From Ruminococcus flavefaciens ND2009 (GTDB lineage: Bacteria > Bacillota > Clostridia > Oscillospirales > Ruminococcaceae), in the NCBI RefSeq assembly GCF_000621785.1, contig NZ_KK211346.1, positions 62,001 through 126,000 of the forward strand: a stretch of DNA of 64,000 bases. The letters run 5' to 3'. A program made the translations under genes and the position numbers. Below, piece by piece: positions 25,488-33,693 of the stretch (its first letter is position 1; every line of letters begins with the position of its first letter). The notes under the pieces were generated by a model. The model worked only from the letters and a program-made list of their open reading frames with translations. It made no database searches and had not been told where the DNA came from.

Positions 25488-25952
25488 ATGGAAAAGAAGT
25501 ACTACCTTGCCTACGGCTCGAACCTGAACATCCGCCAGATGCGGTACCGCTGCCCGACCGCAAAGCCCATCGGCATCACGGCGATCCCCGACTACGAGTT
25601 GCTTTACAAGGGCAGCAAGACCGGCGCGTACCTGACCATAGAACCGAAGAAGAACGGCATCGTTCCGATCGCGGTCTGGGAGGTCACCGCAGCCGACGAG
25701 AAGCGGCTGGATGCCTATGAGGGCTGCCCGACCTTCTACTACAAGAAGGAAGTCCGCCTGCCCGTGAAGCTGGCAAGCGGCAAGACCAAGAAGCTGACCG
25801 CCTTCGTGTACATCATGCATGAGGAACGCAGCCTCGGCATTCCGTCGCTTGCCTACATCCGCACCTGCGAGGAAGGCTACCGGAACTTCGGCTTCGACAC
25901 CAAGTTCCTCGATGCCGCCTACGAAATCAGCGCAAAGGAGGTGCAGCGATGA
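25488..25952 (+). CDS. Gamma-glutamylcyclotransferase-like (GGCT/AIG2) protein
   Basis: The 154-residue protein begins YYLAYGSNLN, the glycine-rich substrate loop of the GGCT fold, and has DEKRLDAYEGCP, where the Glu fits the catalytic acid. GGAAAGGA precedes the ATG. GGCT enzymes release 5-oxoproline from gamma-glutamyl amines or remove gamma-glutamyl tags. Paired with the upstream amidoligase it suggests a cycle of amide formation and cleavage on a small molecule or peptide. The terminal ~20 residues lead into the next gene, which overlaps by four bases. Confidence 0.88.
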   Translation: MEKKYYLAYGSNLNIRQMRYRCPTAKPIGITAIPDYELLYKGSKTGAYLTIEPKKNGIVPIAVWEVTAADEKRLDAYEGCPTFYYKKEVRLPVKLASGKTKKLTAFVYIMHEERSLGIPSLAYIRTCEEGYRNFGFDTKFLDAAYEISAKEVQR

Positions 25953-26152
25953 AAGACCGCAACAACGAGCCGCGCATCTGCCCGAAATGCGGGCAGGCGT
26001 ACACCGCCCGACCAGCACTTTCCCGCGTGGATAACAGCCCGATCTGCCCCGACTGCGGAACGCGTGAGGCGCTTGAAAGCATCGGCGTCGGACGCGAGGA
26101 ACAGGACAAAATTCTCGGCATCATCCACGAGAAGTACGAAGGCGAAGAATAA
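25949..26152 (+). CDS. Zinc-ribbon protein (67 aa)
   Basis: It overlaps the GGCT gene by ATGA. Two CxxC knuckles (CPKCGQAY and CPDCGTRE) about 20 residues apart form a zinc ribbon; the rest is a short acidic helix (REEQDKILGIIHEKYEGEE). Small ribbons of this type recur in gut phages. Its coupling to the GGCT gene suggests a joint role, but nothing in the sequence fixes it. Confidence 0.65.
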   Translation: MKDRNNEPRICPKCGQAYTARPALSRVDNSPICPDCGTREALESIGVGREEQDKILGIIHEKYEGEE

Positions 26153-26262
26153 GGCGCACAGAGCCGCCACGTTGCAACGTGTGGCGCGGGACGGGTATCC
26201 TCCAAACGGTATCCCTTTCGGTAACCCGCCCCACACAGGGCGCGTGTGCGGCTCTTGTGCGA
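26153..26262. ncRNA. Conserved structured element, copy 2 (strand unknown)
   Basis: GCGCACAGAGCCGC at the left pairs with GCGGCTCTTGTGCG at the right, with one bulge. Inside are the perfect palindrome ACGTTGCAACGT and the GGTATCCTCCAA and CCCTTTCGGTAA blocks shared with copy 1. It follows the zinc-ribbon stop and precedes promoter module 4. The closing helix differs in sequence from copy 1, as expected of a conserved RNA fold. Confidence 0.55.
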
Positions 26263-26321
26263 TGTACAATACGGCGCTGAAATGCAGGCAATGTTTGTCA
26301 CATTTATTTTTCCGATATTGC

Positions 26322-26350
26322 TTGATATATCCTCGGTTCAGAGTTAATAT
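26322..26350 (+). promoter_or_regulatory. Repeated promoter module 4
   Basis: TTGATA, a 17-base spacer ending in TTCAGAGT, and TAATAT (26345-26350), followed by GTCACTAC. The spacer is nearly identical to that of module 2. Confidence 0.85.
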
Positions 26351-26395
26351 GTCACTACCGCAAGAGAAGCGGAATAAACACAAAGGAGCATTCAC

Positions 26396-26749
26396 ATGAA
26401 CATTTTAGTTGTTGAACCGGGCAAGCGCCCCTACGCAAAGGAGATCAGCGGAGAGCTTGAAAGCCTGCAGCAGACGGTCGGCGGCTACATTCAGGCGATT
26501 TACCCCTTCGATGATCCGGTCGCACTGGTGTGCGAGGAGGAAGCCCTCTACCATCCGGAGCAGAAGTGGAATCGCCCGATCAAGGGCTACGGCGTTATCA
26601 AGGGTACATTCTTCCTTTGCGGCTTGGGCGAGGATGACTTCACCGACCTGCCGCAGGAGCTGACCGAGAAATACACAGAGTTCTTCCGGCAGGCATACGA
26701 TTTCGTGCTGGTCGGAAACATCCTGATGCCGATTCCCCTCGGCGAATAA
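26396..26749 (+). CDS. DUF3846 protein (117 aa)
   Basis: AAAGGAG precedes the ATG. The product shows the DUF3846 pattern: MNILVVEPGKRPYAKEI, then VGGYIQAIYPFDDPVALVCE with its conserved proline-rich turn, then KGTFFLCGLGEDDFTDL. The family is common in phages and conjugative elements and its role is unknown. It stands alone behind promoter module 4. Confidence 0.8.
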   Translation: MNILVVEPGKRPYAKEISGELESLQQTVGGYIQAIYPFDDPVALVCEEEALYHPEQKWNRPIKGYGVIKGTFFLCGLGEDDFTDLPQELTEKYTEFFRQAYDFVLVGNILMPIPLGE

Positions 26750-26822
26750 CCGAAAAGCGGCGGGTGTAATATACACAACACCCGCCGCACATTTTCCCCG
26801 TATCTTCTGTAGTTTTAGCGGC

Positions 26823-26851
26823 TTGATATAATGTGCTTTTAGAGTTAATAT
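26823..26851 (+). promoter_or_regulatory. Repeated promoter module 5
   Basis: TTGATA, a 17-base spacer ending in TTTAGAGT, and TAATAT (26846-26851), followed by GTACACAAC. The upstream block TTTTCCCCG...TTTTAGCGGC is shared with modules 2 and 3. Confidence 0.85.
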
Positions 26852-26907
26852 GTACACAACGGAAGGGCAAAGCCCGCCGGAAACTACGAAACACGGAGGA
26901 AAAAACA

Positions 26908-27252
26908 ATGATCAGCTACGGAATGGCAAAGGCAAGAGCAATGGCAGGCAGAGACGACTGGAACGAGCGCGAGGCAATCAAGAGCGCAACGATCCTTTGG
27001 TACGACACCGAGGAGGAAGGCTACGAACTGGAGATCGAGAACGAGGACGACCTCGACGCAGAGGACTTCAGGGCTTGGGTTGAGGAGAACGCCGACAGTC
27101 TTGCGCAGGAAGACGCAGCCGCAAACGGCACGACCTTCGAGGGCATCGAGGAGATCGAGTACGAAACCGAATGGATTGACGACGATGCACTTTTTGACGA
27201 AGACTACGCCGCCGCCTGCGAAAGCGAATGGGAATGGATGACCGGCAGATGA
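26908..27252 (+). CDS. Very acidic phage protein (114 aa)
   Basis: ATG at 26908 follows ACGGAGGA. After a short basic start (YGMAKARAMAGRDDWNERE), almost every third residue is Asp or Glu (EIENEDDLDAEDFRAWVEE, WIDDDALFDEDYAA). The charge distribution, size and cassette context recall DNA-mimic anti-restriction proteins, but no family motif supports that; it may instead be one of the many acidic small phage proteins without known role. Single gene behind promoter module 5. Confidence 0.6.
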   Translation: MISYGMAKARAMAGRDDWNEREAIKSATILWYDTEEEGYELEIENEDDLDAEDFRAWVEENADSLAQEDAAANGTTFEGIEEIEYETEWIDDDALFDEDYAAACESEWEWMTGR

Positions 27253-27428
27253 GCCGGTCGCCTCACCGGGGCGGCACAGCGCCGCCCTGTGCGCGGGCAG
27301 CCGATTCCGCGCAAACGGATGCCATGCCAGAACAAGCTCGACACAGCGCGTTTCTGCGGCACCTGCTGGCGGCGTAAAGTACACAAACAAGCGAAAAATA
27401 CCGCAGAGATCATTGTTATTACTCACAC
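27253..27428. other. GC-rich non-coding interval before module 6
   Basis: It contains a perfect hairpin (GGGCGGC with GCCGCCC at about 27269-27287) and a second possible stem (GCGCGG with CCGCGC). It may be a diverged third relative of the elements at 24961 and 26153, since GGATGCC and CGCAAACGG loosely echo their core, but the match is weak. Confidence 0.3.
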
Positions 27429-27457
27429 TTGATATATCCGCCGTTTAGAGTTAATAT
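27429..27457 (+). promoter_or_regulatory. Repeated promoter module 6
   Basis: TTGATA, a 17-base spacer ending in TTTAGAGT, and TAATAT (27452-27457), followed by GTGTACAAC and then GGAAGGGCAAAGCCC, which also follows module 5. Confidence 0.85.
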
Positions 27458-27513
27458 GTGTACAACGGAAGGGCAAAGCCCACCGAAAACTACGAAAAAC
27501 GGAGGAAAACATT

Positions 27514-27753
27514 ATGTGGCATGAAGGTACGATTGGAGTTCCGAAGGGAGACGGCAAGTACACGGTCGTTCATTACTGGGTGAAAGCCTATGACGAGGGC
27601 AGCCAGTACGGAATCGACGGCGGCAGGATCAGCAAGCTGACGCTGAAGATCAGCGGCGAGGTTGTTTACAACTACGACCGGGGGCTGGATGTTCCGCCGC
27701 AGAACGAGGCAGCGGAAATGGCGCTGGCGATCCTGATGCACGAATACAACTAA
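27514..27753 (+). CDS. Small conserved phage protein (79 aa)
   Basis: ACGGAGGA precedes the ATG. The product is a compact beta-rich domain: MWHEGTIGVPKGDGKYTVVH, YGIDGGRISKLTLK, YNYDRGLDVPP. This pattern recurs in Firmicutes phages and mobile elements, where it has no known function. It is the last cassette before the terminase large subunit gene, and promoter module 6 could also feed that gene. Confidence 0.62.
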   Translation: MWHEGTIGVPKGDGKYTVVHYWVKAYDEGSQYGIDGGRISKLTLKISGEVVYNYDRGLDVPPQNEAAEMALAILMHEYN

Positions 27754-27811
27754 AAACACGAAGGCGGCAACCGGAAGGATGCCGCCTTTCTCTCTGAAGG
27801 AGGTGAGGCAC

Positions 27812-29413
27812 TTGCGAAAGCTGAAAGATTATACACCGACAAAGTTTATGGCGGAGGATTCCCATTACGACAAAGCCGCCGCCGACTACGCAGTCCGGTT
27901 CATCGAGTGCCTTGCCCATACAAAAGGTACATGGGCGGGAAAGCCGTTCGAGTTGATTGACTGGCAGGAGCGCATCATCCGTGACCTGTTCGGTGTCATC
28001 AAGCCCAACGGCTACCGTCAGTTCAACACGGCATACATCGAGATTCCGAAAAAGAACGGCAAGTCTGAGCTTGCCGCCGCTGTTGCGTTATTGCTAACCT
28101 GCGGCGACGGCGAGGAACGTGCCGAGGTCTACGGCTGCGCTGCCGACCGTCAGCAGGCTGCGATCGTGTTCGATGTCGCCGCTGACATGGTACGAATGTG
28201 TCCTGCGCTGAATAAGCGAGTGAAGATACTGACTTCGCAGAAGCGCATCGTGTACGTCCCGACCAACTCCTTCTATCAGGTGCTTTCCGCCGAGGCGTAC
28301 AGCAAGCATGGCTTCAATATCCACGGAGTCGTGTTCGATGAGCTGCACACGCAGCCGAATCGAAAACTCTTTGACGTTATGACGAAAGGCTCCGGCGATG
28401 CCAGAATGCAGCCGCTGTATTTCCTTATCACAACGGCAGGCACGGACACCAATTCCATCTGCTACGAGCAGCACCAGAAGGCGCAGGATATTCTCGAAGG
28501 GCGCAAGATTGACAAGACCTTCTATCCGGTCATCTACGGCGCTCCTGATGATGCCGACTGGACTTCTCCGGAGGTCTGGAAGAATTCAAATCCATCCCTC
28601 GGCGAAACGATCGGCATGGACAAAGTGGAAGCCGCCTGCGAATCCGCCAAGCAGAACCCCGGCGAAGAAAACGCCTTCCGGCAGCTCCGTCTGAATCAAT
28701 GGGTGAAACAGACCGTCCGCTGGATGCCGATGCACAAGTGGGACGCCTGCAAGGTCGATTTTGACGAATCCTTCCTCGAAGGTCGTGTATGTTACGGCGG
28801 TCTTGATCTTTCAAGCACCACGGACATCACGGCTTTTGTTCTGGTTTTTCCGCCGACCGAGGAGGACGACCATTATTATATTCTGCCGTACTTCTGGCTA
28901 CCGGAGGAAACGCTTGATCTCCGCGTCCGGCGCGACCATGTGCCGTATGACCTCTGGCAGCGACAGGGCTACCTGCTGACGACCGAGGGCAATGTCGTTC
29001 ACTACGGCTTCATCGAAAACTTCATCGACGAACTGGGTACACGGTTCAATATCCGGGAGATCGCCTTCGACCGCTGGGGCGCAGTGCAGATGTCGCAGAA
29101 CCTTGAGGGGCTGGGCTTCACGCTGGTGCAGTTCGGTCAGGGCTACCGTGATATGTCGCCGCCGACCAAAGAGCTGATGAAGCTGACGCTGGAGCAGAAA
29201 ATAGCTCACAACGGGCATCCGGTTCTCCGCTGGAATATGGACAACATTTTCATCAAGCGTGATCCGGCGGGCAACATCAAGCCGGACAAGGAAAAATCCA
29301 CGGAGAAGATTGACGGAACGGTCGCCACGATCATGGCTCTCGACCGGGCAATCCGATGCGGAAACGAAACCGGCGACAGCATTTATGATGAAAGAGATTT
29401 GTTGATACTTTAA
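27812..29413 (+). CDS. terL: Terminase large subunit
   Basis: The start is taken as TTG at 27812, which has GAAGGAGGTGAGG directly upstream; the ATG at 27779 has a poorer site. The 533-residue protein has the ATPase motor (IEIPKKNGKSELAAA as Walker A, VVFDELHTQ as Walker B, then TTAGTD) and the RNase-H-like nuclease (GGLDLSSTTDITAF near residue 330, and late KIDGTVATIMALDRA). It pumps phage DNA into the prohead with the small subunit encoded 7 kb upstream. Its stop overlaps that of the convergent DUF4238 gene. Confidence 0.95.
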   Translation: MRKLKDYTPTKFMAEDSHYDKAAADYAVRFIECLAHTKGTWAGKPFELIDWQERIIRDLFGVIKPNGYRQFNTAYIEIPKKNGKSELAAAVALLLTCGDGEERAEVYGCAADRQQAAIVFDVAADMVRMCPALNKRVKILTSQKRIVYVPTNSFYQVLSAEAYSKHGFNIHGVVFDELHTQPNRKLFDVMTKGSGDARMQPLYFLITTAGTDTNSICYEQHQKAQDILEGRKIDKTFYPVIYGAPDDADWTSPEVWKNSNPSLGETIGMDKVEAACESAKQNPGEENAFRQLRLNQWVKQTVRWMPMHKWDACKVDFDESFLEGRVCYGGLDLSSTTDITAFVLVFPPTEEDDHYYILPYFWLPEETLDLRVRRDHVPYDLWQRQGYLLTTEGNVVHYGFIENFIDELGTRFNIREIAFDRWGAVQMSQNLEGLGFTLVQFGQGYRDMSPPTKELMKLTLEQKIAHNGHPVLRWNMDNIFIKRDPAGNIKPDKEKSTEKIDGTVATIMALDRAIRCGNETGDSIYDERDLLIL

Positions 29414-30411
29414 TTCGGATGAATAATGAACTCTGTTGCATTATTTCCAATAGCCTTATTGTATTCTCTCACGTCGTCATCGCTAATATGAGTTATATAA
29501 AATTTATCAAAATCGTTGGGATCAGAGCATTTTCCTTTAGCCATTAGTATTTGTGGCGTAATTGGAAGTAAGCCCATTTTCAATCCGTCTTTTCGCGTGT
29601 AAATAAAAGCAGGACTATCACAGGTTAGAAATTTTGTTGCGCCATCAGCAATCATAAAGTGAAAATTTGTTTGTTTTAAGTTTATCATAGCATCTTTATA
29701 TATTACACCAGAATCATTTAAAAATGCTCTATACCAACTGAGTAGTAAATAATGTCGCATTTCTTCGGCTGCAGTTTTAATTGATGGAAGAATTCTTTCA
29801 TCAACTGGGATTTCCTCATCTGTCAAACAATCCTCCATTTTTTTATAAACGGATTCAAAAATGACGTTTGATGTAAATCCTCGCCAATCCAACGCAGTAA
29901 AGAATAGCATTAGAAAATCTCTTTCAAATGCTGTTAAATATCCGTTTGGCGCGGATAAAATAGTGCTGCTTATCTGAGAAACAATGGATTTCCATTTGTT
30001 TTCATATTTGGTACACCAGTTTTCTTCTATATCTTTTATTTTAACTTGTTCTATTATATCTTTGAGTCTTTTTTTAGAAACTGGCGTGCCATCCGGACGA
30101 GTAATTACCCACTTATGAAAATCAATATAATGCCTATTCAATTCTAAAGGAGTTGCAAGTAATACTCCGTCGCATGATACTGAGTATGAAGACAATTCAG
30201 AAAAAATAAGTTTTGCATCTGATTCAGTACAAATCGGCATACCGGCTTTGATCGAGTGAAAATCAGTTATGCCGCCTATTCTTTCCTTGTTTCGATCAAC
30301 AATTGTTCCAAGATTGGACTTGAATTCTACTTTAAGAGTTCCGCTTGCATTAGCCCATGCGGACATATATGTTTGAGGTATTAGATGATGGTATTTTGCT
30401 TCTGTACTCAT
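29410..30411 (-). CDS. DUF4238 protein, cargo gene
   Basis: ATG at 30411 follows GGAGGG. The 333-residue protein begins KYHHLIPQTYMSAWANASG, the HHxxPxxY signature of DUF4238, and has late matches such as FLTCDSPAFIYTR and LLPITPQILMAKG. The family is scattered among bacteria and mobile elements and its activity is unknown. The gene is markedly AT-rich, points against the operon, sits exactly between terminase and portal genes, and has its own promoter (30445-30474). These are the marks of a gene acquired by the prophage and expressed in the lysogen; a defence or host-benefit role is inferred. Confidence 0.8.
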   Translation of the reverse strand: MSTEAKYHHLIPQTYMSAWANASGTLKVEFKSNLGTIVDRNKERIGGITDFHSIKAGMPICTESDAKLIFSELSSYSVSCDGVLLATPLELNRHYIDFHKWVITRPDGTPVSKKRLKDIIEQVKIKDIEENWCTKYENKWKSIVSQISSTILSAPNGYLTAFERDFLMLFFTALDWRGFTSNVIFESVYKKMEDCLTDEEIPVDERILPSIKTAAEEMRHYLLLSWYRAFLNDSGVIYKDAMINLKQTNFHFMIADGATKFLTCDSPAFIYTRKDGLKMGLLPITPQILMAKGKCSDPNDFDKFYITHISDDDVREYNKAIGNNATEFIIHPN

Positions 30412-30444
30412 AATTATTCCCTCCAATTGTATGCGTTATACAAC

Positions 30445-30474
30445 ATTATAACATAAGCCCATACAAAAAGTCAA
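30445..30474 (-). promoter_or_regulatory. Promoter of the DUF4238 gene
   Basis: Read leftward, TTGACT (30469-30474), an 18-base spacer and TATAAT (30445-30450). TTGACTTTTT at the -35 side also occurs at the EamA and pentapeptide cargo genes. Confidence 0.8.
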
Positions 30475-30491
30475 CGAAAGGAGTGATGCAC

Positions 30492-31739
30492 ATGGGTATT
30501 TTCAGCGGACTGTTCCGGTCACGGGACAAGCCGAAGGACAGCTACGACAGCCCGTCCTACAGCTATTTCTTCGGGCGGACTCATGCAGGCAAGCGAGTCA
30601 ACGACCGCACGGCAATGCAGATCATTGCGGTGTACGCCTGCGTGAGAGTGCTGTCGGAGGCGATTGCACAACTGCCGCTGCACGTCTACCAATACACCGA
30701 TAACGGAAAAGAGCGAGTGCCGAAGCACCCGCTTTATTTTTTGCTGCATGACCAGCCGAATCCCGAAATGACATCGTTCGTTTTCCGGGAAACGCTCATG
30801 GCACACCTGCTGATCTATGGCAACGCCTATGCGCAGATCATCCGAAACGGCAGAGGTGACGTCATCGGGCTGTATCCGCTGATGCCGGATAAGGTGCGTG
30901 TTGACCGTGATGATCGCGGCAGGCTCATTTACCGCTACAGCCGGTACGACGAACACAACCCGAATTTCAGGCAGCAGGGCGAGATCATTCTGCCGATGGA
31001 ACAGGTACTGCATATTCCGGGACTGGGCTTTGACGGTCTGGTCGGATACAGCCCTATTGCAATGGCGAAGAACGCACTCGGTCTGGCGGTCGCCTGTGAT
31101 GAGTACGGCTCGTCCTTCTTCGCAAACGGCGCAGCGCCCTCTGCGGTGCTGGAACATCCGGGCGTCATCAAAAATCCGGAGCGTGTGCGTGAGGCGTGGC
31201 AGCGGGCGTATGGCAGCAGCAATGCGCATAAAACTGCGATCTTGGAGGAGGGCATGAAATACACGCCCATCTCCATTCCCAACAACGAGGCGCAGTTCCT
31301 TGAAACCAGAAAGTTTCAGATTGAGGAAATTGCCCGCCTGTACCGTGTGCCGCTGCATATGATCGGCGACCTCGATCATGCTACTTTCAGCAACATCGAG
31401 CATCTGTCGCTCGAATTCGTAAAATACACCCTTGATCCGTGGCTGGTACGCTGGGAACAGGGACTACAGAAGGCGCTTCTTTCGGATTCCGAAAAGGGGC
31501 GCTATTTCATTAAATTCAATGTGGAAGGTCTGCTGCGCGGCGACTACGCAAGCCGTATGCAGGGATATGCGACCGCACGTCAGAACGGCTGGCTGTCCGC
31601 CAACGATATCCGTGAGCTGGAGGATATGAACGCAATTCCCGATGAGGAAGGCGGCAATCTGTATCTGGTGAACGGCAGCTTCACAAAGCTGGAGGACGCA
31701 GGCGCTTTCGCAGAGAAAGGAGGAAATGCAGATGAATAA
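30492..31739 (+). CDS. Phage portal protein, HK97 family
   Basis: ATG at 30492 gives the best spacing from AAAGGAG. The 415-residue protein shows the family pattern: NDRTAMQIIAVYACVRVLSE, LPLHVYQY, HPLYFLLHDQPNPEMT, LLIYGNAYAQIIR, GLVGYSPIAMAKNALG, and IEEIARLYRVPLHMIGD. It forms the dodecameric DNA gate at one capsid vertex. The ClpP-like protease gene overlaps its end by eight bases. Confidence 0.95.
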   Translation: MGIFSGLFRSRDKPKDSYDSPSYSYFFGRTHAGKRVNDRTAMQIIAVYACVRVLSEAIAQLPLHVYQYTDNGKERVPKHPLYFLLHDQPNPEMTSFVFRETLMAHLLIYGNAYAQIIRNGRGDVIGLYPLMPDKVRVDRDDRGRLIYRYSRYDEHNPNFRQQGEIILPMEQVLHIPGLGFDGLVGYSPIAMAKNALGLAVACDEYGSSFFANGAAPSAVLEHPGVIKNPERVREAWQRAYGSSNAHKTAILEEGMKYTPISIPNNEAQFLETRKFQIEEIARLYRVPLHMIGDLDHATFSNIEHLSLEFVKYTLDPWLVRWEQGLQKALLSDSEKGRYFIKFNVEGLLRGDYASRMQGYATARQNGWLSANDIRELEDMNAIPDEEGGNLYLVNGSFTKLEDAGAFAEKGGNADE

Positions 31740-32472
31740 GTTCTGGAACTGGGTACGCAATGAAGACACCGGCGCATCCGAGCTGATCTTCAACGGACCG
31801 ATTTCGGAAGACACATGGTTTGGCGATGAGATCACGCCTGCCATGTTCCGTAACGAGCTTTCAAAGGTCAGCGGCGATCTCACCGTCTGGCTGAATTCAC
31901 CCGGCGGAGATGTATTTGCGGCATCGCAGATTTATACGATGCTCCGCAACCACAAGGGCAAGGTCACAGTCAAGATCGACGGCATTGCTGCTTCGGCGGC
32001 AAGCGTGGTCGCTATGGCTGGCGATGAAACCCTCATCGCACCGACCGGTATGCTGATGATTCACAACCCCTCTACGGTCGCTTTCGGCAACAAGGAAGCG
32101 ATGCAGAAGGCAATCGAGCTTCTGGACGAGGTCAAGGAGAGCATTATCAACGCCTACGAGGAGAAGTCCGGTCTGAGCCGCAGCAAGATCGCCCGCATGA
32201 TGGACGAGGAAACATGGCTCAATGCGAAAAAGGCACAGTCCCTCGGACTGGTGGACGGTATTCTCTTTGCGGGCAGCGCTCCGCAGCCGAAGCCGGAGGA
32301 AGAACCCGATGAAGATACACCGGATGAGGACGAGCCGAAGGAGGACACCCTCACGGCGATGTCTTATTCCCGTGCAGCAACCATGCAGAGCCTGATGCAG
32401 AAGGTCTCTGCGGAACACAAAGGTACACCCGTGGATCAGCTCATGAGTCGGCTGAATCTGCTGAAATACTGA
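31732..32472 (+). CDS. ClpP-like phage head maturation protease
   Basis: ATG at 31732 has AAAGGAGG at proper distance. The 246-residue protein has the ClpP fold: LNSPGGDVFAASQIY, catalytic Ser in DGIAASAASVVAMAGD (near residue 88), catalytic His in LMIHNPST. The C-terminal ~60 residues are acidic and Pro-rich (PKPEEEPDEDTPDEDEPKED), perhaps a scaffold-like tail. It trims capsid and scaffold during prohead maturation. Confidence 0.93.
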   Translation: MNKFWNWVRNEDTGASELIFNGPISEDTWFGDEITPAMFRNELSKVSGDLTVWLNSPGGDVFAASQIYTMLRNHKGKVTVKIDGIAASAASVVAMAGDETLIAPTGMLMIHNPSTVAFGNKEAMQKAIELLDEVKESIINAYEEKSGLSRSKIARMMDEETWLNAKKAQSLGLVDGILFAGSAPQPKPEEEPDEDTPDEDEPKEDTLTAMSYSRAATMQSLMQKVSAEHKGTPVDQLMSRLNLLKY

Positions 32473-32487
32473 TTGGAGGTATGTATA

Positions 32488-33693
32488 ATGACTATTCAGG
32501 AACTTCGTGAAAAGAGAGCGAAGGCGTGGGATACCGCCCGTGACTTCCTCGACAGCAAGAGACAGGCAGACGGTACGCTTTCCGAGGAGGACAGCAAGAC
32601 CTACGATGCAATGGAGGCAACTATCGTCAACCTCGGCAAGGAGATCCAGCGCATGGAGCGTCAGGCAGAGATCGAGGCGGATATGGCGAAGGCAACATCT
32701 GCACCGATTCTCACCACACCTGCTGCGCAGAATACCGAGCCGGAAAAGACCGGAACTGCATCTGCTGCATACAGCGATGCATTCTGGAACAGCATCCGCA
32801 ACCGCAACTGGATCGATGTCCGCAACGATCTTCATGTCGGCACTGACACAGAGGGCGGCTATCTTGTGCCGGATGAATTCGAGCGCAAGCTCATCGAGGC
32901 GCTTGAGGAGGAGAACATCTTCCGCCAGATGGCAACCGTTATCAAGACCAGTTCCGGCGACCGCAAGATTCCTATCGTGACATCGAAGGGCGATGCGGTC
33001 TGGATGGATGAGGAGGAGCAGTATACGCTTTCCGATGACACCTTCGGTCAGGCATCGCTCTCCGCATACAAGCTCGGTACAGCGATCAAGATTTCCGAGG
33101 AACTTCTCAACGACAGCGTGTTCGACCTTCCGTCCTACATCGCCCGTGAGTTTGCACGCAGAATCGGCGCAAAGGAGGAGGAAGCCTTCTTCATCGGCAA
33201 CGGCACCGGCAAGCCTACCGGTATTTTCAATGCAACCGGCGGCGCACAGGACGGCGCGACTACCGCAGGCGCAAGCATCACCTTTGATGATGTGATGGAG
33301 CTGTTCTATTCGCTCCGCAGCCCTTACCGCAAGAAGGCTGTCTGGGTGCTGAATGATTCTACGGTCAAGGCACTCCGTAAGCTCAAGGACGGCAACGGCA
33401 ACTACATCTGGCAGCCTTCCGTTGCGGCAGGCGTTCCCGATACCATCCTCAACCGTCCTTACAAGACCTCCAGCTATGTTCCGGAGATCGGCGCTGGCAA
33501 GAAGTGTATGGCATTCGGCGATTTCAGCTATTACTGGATCGCTGACCGTTCCGGTCGTACCTTCAAGCGTCTGAATGAGCTGTTCGCTATGACCGGTCAG
33601 GTCGGCTTCCTTGCAATGGAGCGTCTTGACGGCAAGCTCATTCTCCCCGAAGCGATCAAGACACTCAAGGTCAAGAGTGGCAGCGGTGCATGA
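32488..33693 (+). CDS. Major capsid protein, HK97 family
   Basis: ATG at 32488 follows TTGGAGG. The 401-residue protein has an N-terminal coiled-coil delta/scaffold domain (TIQELREKRAKAWDTARDFL... EIQRMERQAEIEADMAKA), a presumed cleavage zone around residues 75-95 next to the ClpP-type protease, then the HK97 core with GGYLVPDEFERKLIEALEEE, IPIVTSKGDAVWMDEEE, and FFIGNGTGKPTGIFN. It builds the icosahedral shell. Confidence 0.95.
   Translation: MTIQELREKRAKAWDTARDFLDSKRQADGTLSEEDSKTYDAMEATIVNLGKEIQRMERQAEIEADMAKATSAPILTTPAAQNTEPEKTGTASAAYSDAFWNSIRNRNWIDVRNDLHVGTDTEGGYLVPDEFERKLIEALEEENIFRQMATVIKTSSGDRKIPIVTSKGDAVWMDEEEQYTLSDDTFGQASLSAYKLGTAIKISEELLNDSVFDLPSYIAREFARRIGAKEEEAFFIGNGTGKPTGIFNATGGAQDGATTAGASITFDDVMELFYSLRSPYRKKAVWVLNDSTVKALRKLKDGNGNYIWQPSVAAGVPDTILNRPYKTSSYVPEIGAGKKCMAFGDFSYYWIADRSGRTFKRLNELFAMTGQVGFLAMERLDGKLILPEAIKTLKVKSGSGA

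Noticed and set aside
22803-27457. Regularly recurring ~30-base sequence considered as a CRISPR repeat
   Set aside because: Intervals are 500-1200 bases and contain genes; the repeat has promoter spacing and no palindromic repeat-spacer pattern.
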